The notes beneath the pieces were generated by a model, which was not told the DNA's origin, ran no database searches, and saw only the letters and a program-made list of their open reading frames with translations. From Mobilitalea sp. (GTDB lineage Bacteria > Bacillota_A > Clostridia > Lachnospirales > Lachnospiraceae): 17,196 nt of DNA. Position numbers and translations under genes: made by a program. Below, piece by piece: positions 14,087 through 17,196 of the stretch. Positions within the stretch are counted from its first letter, which is position 1. Each line of letters opens with the position of its first letter. The DNA is taken from contig JARKQP010000613.1 in assembly GCA_029974875.1 (NCBI GenBank), positions 1 to 17,196 of the forward strand, written 5' to 3'.

Positions 14087-14260
14087 ATGAAACCAAGGAA
14101 CCGCAATATTTTTGTAGATACGGACGGAGATTTTGCAAAAATCATTCCCCATTTTATTGAAGACGGAGTAGAAGGATTCTTGCCCACAGATGTTAATGCG
14201 GGAATGGACATTGTAAAGGTCAGGGAGGATTTTCCACGTGTTTTATATCAAATATTTTAA
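14087..14260 (+). pseudogene. Fragment of a uroporphyrinogen decarboxylase-like (URO-D family) gene
   Basis: A 57-codon frame reads NIFVDTDGDFAKIIPHFIE then DGVEGFLPTDVNAGMDIVKVREDFP. This is the conserved URO-D/methyltransferase core (DxDGDxxxLIPxxIEAGVxGxxPxEVNAGMDxVKVRxxYP). An intact family member has about 340-380 residues, so roughly 85 percent is missing at both ends. After FPRV the family continues with a glycine-rich strand, but here the frame drifts (LYQIF) and stops. The ATG at 14087 has no good ribosome site. Many clostridial URO-D paralogues are corrinoid methyltransferases rather than haem enzymes. No haem or methyltransferase genes are nearby. Confidence 0.72.
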
Positions 14261-14296
14261 GTACCGTAATGGATTCTTCAAATGATAAAATCCACA

Positions 14297-14325
14297 TTGC
14301 TTTATAAATTTTCTTATTATATAAT
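14297..14325 (+). promoter_or_regulatory. Candidate promoter for the coiled-coil gene
   Basis: TTGCTT (14297-14302) and TATAAT (14320-14325) are 17 bp apart, giving a leader of about 160 bases. The region is AT-rich, so chance matches are possible. Confidence 0.4.
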
Positions 14326-14494
14326 TGAATTAATAGACATGCTATTATATTTGTGGAGTTTTTTGAAGAAGGTCATGGTTGTTAAAGGTGTCATAAAATT
14401 GTTGGGATCAATAAAAGAAATTGAATTGGAAGTAAAAAAATAAAGTTATGATATGGAAATAGGATCAGATGTAAAATAACGATAGGAGGTAAAA

Positions 14495-14755
14495 ATGTTA
14501 GAACAAAAAGATTTGGAAATGATCAGGCAAATCATGAAAGAAGAACTGCGTGACAGTGAAAATATATTATTAAAAGAGATGGAAAGGACGCAGGCCAATC
14601 TTGAAAGAAAGATTAATGAAGTCCAAAAAAATCTGGATGAACTAAAGCAGTATTACCGGATAACAAAACTGGAAAATGATAATACAGCGTTGCTTCTAAA
14701 AATGGTCGAGGAGTTATCCAAAAGAATAACAGAGTTAGAGAAAAGAACAGCATAA
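14495..14755 (+). CDS. Small coiled-coil protein of unknown function
   Basis: An 86-residue, strongly charged protein with no membrane segment, Cys or Trp. Almost the whole length (about 5-83) should form one alpha helix: leucines, isoleucines and methionines recur at heptad spacing (for example LERKINEVQKNLDELKQ and LLLKMVEELSKRITELEK), with a short non-helical break near QYYRITKLENDN. This suggests a helical hairpin or an oligomerising coiled coil. ATG at 14495 is preceded by AGGAGGT at ideal spacing, so it is very likely expressed. I do not recognise the family. Similar short coiled-coil proteins are common as orphans or next to phage and secretion genes, but nothing here supports such a role. 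It stands alone, in the same direction as the URO-D fragment. Confidence 0.7.
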   Translation: MLEQKDLEMIRQIMKEELRDSENILLKEMERTQANLERKINEVQKNLDELKQYYRITKLENDNTALLLKMVEELSKRITELEKRTA

Positions 14756-14869
14756 ATAGTATGACATACAAGAACATTAATTGCCGGAAATGGATGAGTG
14801 GATAGACGGATAAAAGTATATCAAGGAAAAGAATGCAGTATGAAACATATCAGCTAAAAAATAGTGTAA

Positions 14870-14898
14870 GAAAATGCGTCTTATTGAGGCGCATTTTC
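14870..14898. terminator. Two-way terminator between the coiled-coil and LacI genes
   Basis: The 11-base arms (14870-14880 and 14888-14898) pair fully with one G-U around a 7-base loop. On the minus strand the stem is followed by TTACACTATTTTTTAG, so it should end transcripts of the LacI gene. It can also stop the coiled-coil transcript from the other side. Confidence 0.6.
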
Positions 14899-15021
14899 AA
14901 GTCATAAATACTGCTTTATTGTTTTATTGTATAAGCTTCTATTGCAGATTCCTTTTGCGGCAGTTCCATTTTTATTTGCATATGAAAAGAATAGTATCAT
15001 CTGGATATAAAGCTGAAACAA

Positions 15022-16029
15022 TTATAAACAGGTGGATCTGGGTATATAAGTAAAGTCTACAATCTTTGATTCAATCTCAAAATTATCCCCGTTTAACCGC
15101 TCTGTTACAATCCTCATGCATTCATACCCCATTTCCCGGATCGGAACCTCAATTACCGAAAGTGGAATGTACAAATTCCCGTAAGTATCATTATCGCCAA
15201 CCCCAATACTGATAATCTCCTGCTCTTTTGGAACTGTGATAAGATTGGTGCTCCGTATATAATTCAAATAGCTGATGGCAAGCCTGTCATGCAGACAGAA
15301 TACGCAATCTGCATTTTGAAATAAACTTTCAGCCTCCTGTACGGTAGCGTAAGAGGAGGTAAGTGTATTCTCCTGGGTATTGATGACGGTTGTAATGCCT
15401 CCGTAATTACTGAAGGTATTCATAAAACCCAGCAAACGTTTTTCGCTGTATAGATAATGTCCGGTTTTTGTAGCAAAGACAACCGCTTTTTTTCTGCCGT
15501 GGGATGCAAATATCTCAGCGGCTTTGGCTCCGATTTCCTGATTTTCCACCATGGCGTGGCTATATTTTTGGGAAAAGCGGTTATATAAAACAATGGGGGT
15601 TGAAAAATCTGTTTTCTCAAGATAATCCAGGTCTTTTGGAGAAGCGGTGCATATTACGGTAGCCGAGTACATCGAAAGATGCTCCTGCTGAGCTGATAGG
15701 GACAAGCAATCCGGGGTATAGAGCCGTAATACGATTTCTATATCACAATGGGCTTCTTCAATATACCGCTGCATTCCATTAATAAAATCAAATAATAAGG
15801 GAGCCCGGTAATCATTTGCCCAGAAAACCGAGATGTATTTTTTGGCGTTGTTATTCCTAAGTCTCCTGGCCGAAATATTTGGTGTGTAGCCTAGAGCTTT
15901 TGCTGCATCAAGTATTTTTTTTGCAGTTTTTTCTGATATATTCCGATCAGCGGTTTTGCCGTTTAATACAATAGATACTGTGCTCGCAGATAATTTTGTA
16001 TATTCAGCAATTTCACGTATGGTAGCCAA
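15022..16029 (-). CDS. LacI family transcriptional regulator
   Basis: A 335-residue LacI/GalR repressor. The N-terminal HTH (1-25, MATIREIAEYTKLSASTVS) and hinge helix (NISARRLRNNN, about 51-61) bind DNA. Residues 65-330 are the periplasmic-binding-like sugar sensor, with SVFWANDYRAPLLFDFINGM at its start and late motifs VPIREMGYECMRIVTERL. The start is TTG at 16029, with AAGGT upstream; no in-frame ATG fits and the HTH begins at once. It is divergent from the substrate-binding protein gene. A perfect LacI-type palindrome and two variants lie in the gap, one of them about 90 bp upstream of its own start. I infer that it represses the importer and itself until an oligosaccharide is present. 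Confidence 0.92.
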   Translation of the reverse strand: MATIREIAEYTKLSASTVSIVLNGKTADRNISEKTAKKILDAAKALGYTPNISARRLRNNNAKKYISVFWANDYRAPLLFDFINGMQRYIEEAHCDIEIVLRLYTPDCLSLSAQQEHLSMYSATVICTASPKDLDYLEKTDFSTPIVLYNRFSQKYSHAMVENQEIGAKAAEIFASHGRKKAVVFATKTGHYLYSEKRLLGFMNTFSNYGGITTVINTQENTLTSSYATVQEAESLFQNADCVFCLHDRLAISYLNYIRSTNLITVPKEQEIISIGVGDNDTYGNLYIPLSVIEVPIREMGYECMRIVTERLNGDNFEIESKIVDFTYIPRSTCL

Positions 16030-16118
16030 ATGGATAGACCTTCTTTCTTTTCTTTTAATTTAATGAACCCTCTATGCTGACTCATTCTGTTTCTTTTTTA
16101 TTCAAACCATTTATCAAT

Positions 16119-16134
16119 GGTATAAGGTTGTACT
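16119..16134. promoter_or_regulatory. LacI-type operator O1 (variant)
   Basis: GGTATAAG-GTTGTACT keeps the right half of the perfect site O2 exactly and matches the left half at five of eight positions. It lies about 90 bp upstream of the LacI start codon, so it could mediate autoregulation or DNA looping to the other sites. Confidence 0.55.
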
Positions 16135-16255
16135 AAGAAGTTTACAGATAGGAAACAAAGTGATACTTAAAGTGAGTTTACCATAGTATAGAAGGTTAAG
16201 CAAGTTGAAATAAAGATAAGATAAATATGATTCCAGGACTTTTTTAACTGTGAAT

Positions 16256-16270
16256 TGTGCAAAATGCACA
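16256..16270. repeat. Short palindrome in the LacI-SBP gap
   Basis: TGTGCA AAA TGCACA is a perfect 6-bp inverted repeat with a 3-base spacer. It differs from the LacI-type sites and could bind a second regulator. Chance is possible at this length. Confidence 0.3.
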
Positions 16271-16328
16271 TAATGTTCAATGGGTATTGTTTAATATGAC
16301 GAAAGAATAAGTTAGCTGAAATGTATTA

Positions 16329-16357
16329 TTGACAAATTCAACAGAGGAAATTATAAT
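16329..16357 (+). promoter_or_regulatory. Promoter P1 of the substrate-binding protein gene (perfect consensus)
   Basis: TTGACA (16329-16334) and TATAAT (16352-16357) with a 17-bp spacer match the sigma-A consensus completely. Transcription would start near 16364, so operator O2 lies about 10-27 bases inside the transcript. Confidence 0.75.
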
Positions 16358-16374
16358 CTAGTTATTACAAATTA

Positions 16375-16390
16375 AGTACAACGTTGTACT
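16375..16390. promoter_or_regulatory. LacI-type operator O2 (perfect palindrome)
   Basis: AGTACAAC-GTTGTACT is a perfect 16-bp palindrome with the central CG step typical of LacI-family operators. It sits between promoters P1 and P2, where a bound repressor would block P1 transcripts. Confidence 0.8.
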
Positions 16391-16411
16391 AAACCAAATA
16401 TTAATCATCTA

Positions 16412-16440
16412 TTGACAATTATTAGATTAAAAGATACAAC
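16412..16440 (+). promoter_or_regulatory. Promoter P2 of the substrate-binding protein gene
   Basis: TTGACA (16412-16417) and TACAAC (16435-16440) are 17 bp apart. The weak -10 box is the left half of operator O3, so repressor binding would exclude RNA polymerase directly. Confidence 0.5.
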
Positions 16441-16448
16441 GTGGTAAC
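16433..16448. promoter_or_regulatory. LacI-type operator O3 (variant)
   Basis: GATACAAC-GTGGTAAC keeps the core TACAAC and central CG of O2 with a weaker right half. Its centre is 58 bp from that of O2, and it overlaps the -10 box of P2. Confidence 0.5.
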
Positions 16449-16606
16449 AATGTAATGCTACAAATTATCAGAAGGTAAGATTTACTCCTGATAAAAGGCA
16501 CAGCTCTAGCGCCTGTATTTTAATGGTCGGAATGGGGGTTTGTTCCGATGATGCAACTGATTCATGTAATAATGAATCTATTTCAAATTATGTAGGAGGT
16601 AGGATT

Positions 16607-17196
16607 ATGAAAAGGTTTACAAAACAGAGTCGTATGCTGGCAATCATCTTATGCATGGTTATGGTTTTTACAGCATGCAGCAGTAAGTCAGGAAGTGAAA
16701 CAACGAGTGGGGAAGATGCTTCGTCACCAACGGCTGGGGCGACCGGCGGAGCAGCTGATAGCAGTACCGGAGATACCGCAGATACGGCGGCAATTAAAAC
16801 GGGTGGTACCTTGACGGTCGGTACAATCACCACCTTGACTAACGTTGGATATACACCGGAACTAGGGGGAAATGCTTTTATTAAATTTGTCCGCACATCC
16901 TATAACTCACTGCTTAATTACGATGCGGAGGGGAACCTGGTCGGAGAATTGGCTACCGAATGGTCCTATGATACGGAAGCTTGTACGATTACATATAAAC
17001 TTCGGGAAGGAGTTACCTTCAGTGATGGAACACCCTTTAATGCGGAAGCCGTAAAATGGAATATTGAGGAGTATGCTGCCAACAACAGGACAGAGGTAGC
17101 AGACATCGCTTCCATCGATTGTCCCGATGACTATACTGTTACAATCACATTAACAAAATGGAATTCCTCCAAGCTTGAGGCCATTGGTTTCTTTGT
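16607..17196 (+). CDS. ABC transporter substrate-binding lipoprotein, family 5 (SBP_bac_5), 3' end outside window
   Basis: The first 196 residues of an extracellular solute-binding lipoprotein of the DppA/OppA/NikA class; intact members have about 520-600. A basic start (MKRFTKQSR), hydrophobic core and lipobox VFTAC (Cys24) show export and lipid anchoring. Residues 25-63 are a Ser/Thr/Gly/Ala/Glu-rich linker from the membrane anchor. The family domain starts near 64 (GGTLTVGTITTLTN) and shows LVGELATEWSYD, then ITYKLREGVTFSDGTPFNA, the classic SBP_bac_5 signature. The ATG at 16607 has TAGGAGGT at ideal spacing. The frame is open to the window edge. The family is named for peptides and nickel, but in clostridia and Thermotoga many members bind oligosaccharides. 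The divergent LacI repressor and its operators favour a sugar ligand here. Confidence 0.92.
   Translation, partial: MKRFTKQSRMLAIILCMVMVFTACSSKSGSETTSGEDASSPTAGATGGAADSSTGDTADTAAIKTGGTLTVGTITTLTNVGYTPELGGNAFIKFVRTSYNSLLNYDAEGNLVGELATEWSYDTEACTITYKLREGVTFSDGTPFNAEAVKWNIEEYAANNRTEVADIASIDCPDDYTVTITLTKWNSSKLEAIGFF

Larger units (their letters stand above)
13842..14494. other. Intergenic stretch with one gene fragment
   Basis: This 650-bp stretch holds the exporter leader and promoter (13842-13977), the URO-D-like fragment (14087-14260) and a promoter for the coiled-coil gene (14297-14325). The parts 13980-14086 and 14330-14480 show no gene I can support. The sequence after 14260 is clearly more AT-rich than the flanking genes. 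Confidence 0.6.
16030..16606. other. Divergent control region between LacI and the substrate-binding protein
   Basis: No gene is visible in this AT-rich 577-bp gap. It holds three LacI-type operators, two promoters for the importer gene, a further small palindrome (16256-16270) and a leader of about 170-240 bases before the substrate-binding protein. A long leader of this kind could hold further RNA-level control, but I see no recognised riboswitch. Confidence 0.65.

Noticed and set aside
14339..14443. A 34-codon plus-strand frame (MLLYLWSFLKKVMV...) before the coiled-coil gene, possible small toxin
   Set aside because: No ribosome site, no antisense RNA signal and no family resemblance; it lies in AT-rich sequence where short frames arise by chance.
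16111..16126. ACCATT-TATC-AATGGT hairpin beside operator O1
   Set aside because: A six-base stem in AT-rich sequence, partly overlapping the operator; too short to call separately.
1..17196. CRISPR arrays, tRNA or rRNA genes, insertion sequences
   Set aside because: No regularly spaced repeats, no cloverleaf or rRNA-like stretches and no transposase motifs were seen on either strand.

Overview
The window looks like chromosomal DNA of an anaerobic low-to-mid-GC Firmicute, most likely a Lachnospiraceae/Clostridium relative. The reasons are strong AGGAGG-type ribosome sites, sigma-A promoters close to consensus, and gene types typical of gut or plant-fibre clostridia: an Mgl sugar importer, GH3 and GH42 glycosidases, a LacI regulator with a family 5 solute-binding lipoprotein, and a siroheme/ferredoxin flavoprotein. 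I see no rRNA, tRNA, CRISPR array or insertion sequence.

Layout. (1) 1-6021, plus strand: a galactoside-type operon of mglA (3' part), mglC, a GH3 beta-glucosidase and a GH42 beta-galactosidase, closed by a strong hairpin terminator at 6050-6108. (2) 6139-7338: a stand-alone AAA/DUF4143 ATPase whose promoter overlaps that terminator. It is followed by what looks like the last ~50 codons of a lost sulfatase (7335-7496). (3) 7584-11231: a multidomain flavoprotein (CoA-disulfide reductase, rhodanese, siroheme sulfite/nitrite reductase-like module, two [4Fe-4S] ferredoxin motifs), divergent from a LysR regulator with interlocking promoters. (4) 11369-12379, minus strand: a promoter/operator, a DUF134 regulator, the two ends of an Mrp/NBP35 ATPase with its middle deleted, and a NifX-like protein with a His/Cys-rich tail. 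(5) 12450-14494: a chromate-transporter fragment, a Bcr/CflA-type drug exporter, and a uroporphyrinogen-decarboxylase-like fragment. (6) 14495-14755: a small coiled-coil protein. (7) 15022-17196: a LacI regulator divergent from a family 5 substrate-binding lipoprotein cut by the window end. Two promoters and three related palindromic operators lie between them.

How it works together: both ends of the window serve carbohydrate uptake and breakdown. The Mgl importer brings in galactose- or glucose-type sugars, the GH3 and GH42 enzymes split beta-linked sugars, and the LacI/SBP pair is a separate, locally repressed oligosaccharide importer. The centre concerns sulfur, redox and iron-sulfur chemistry. 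The flavoprotein could pass electrons from NAD(P)H through FAD and Fe-S clusters to a siroheme centre, with a rhodanese domain delivering sulfane sulfur.

The stretch from about 7.3 to 14.3 kb carries four broken genes (sulfatase, Mrp, chromate transporter, UroD-like), so it is a zone of gene decay. The most unusual items are the multi-module sulfur flavoprotein, the Mrp gene reduced to its two ends inside an otherwise well-formed operon, and the three-operator, two-promoter control region before the substrate-binding protein.
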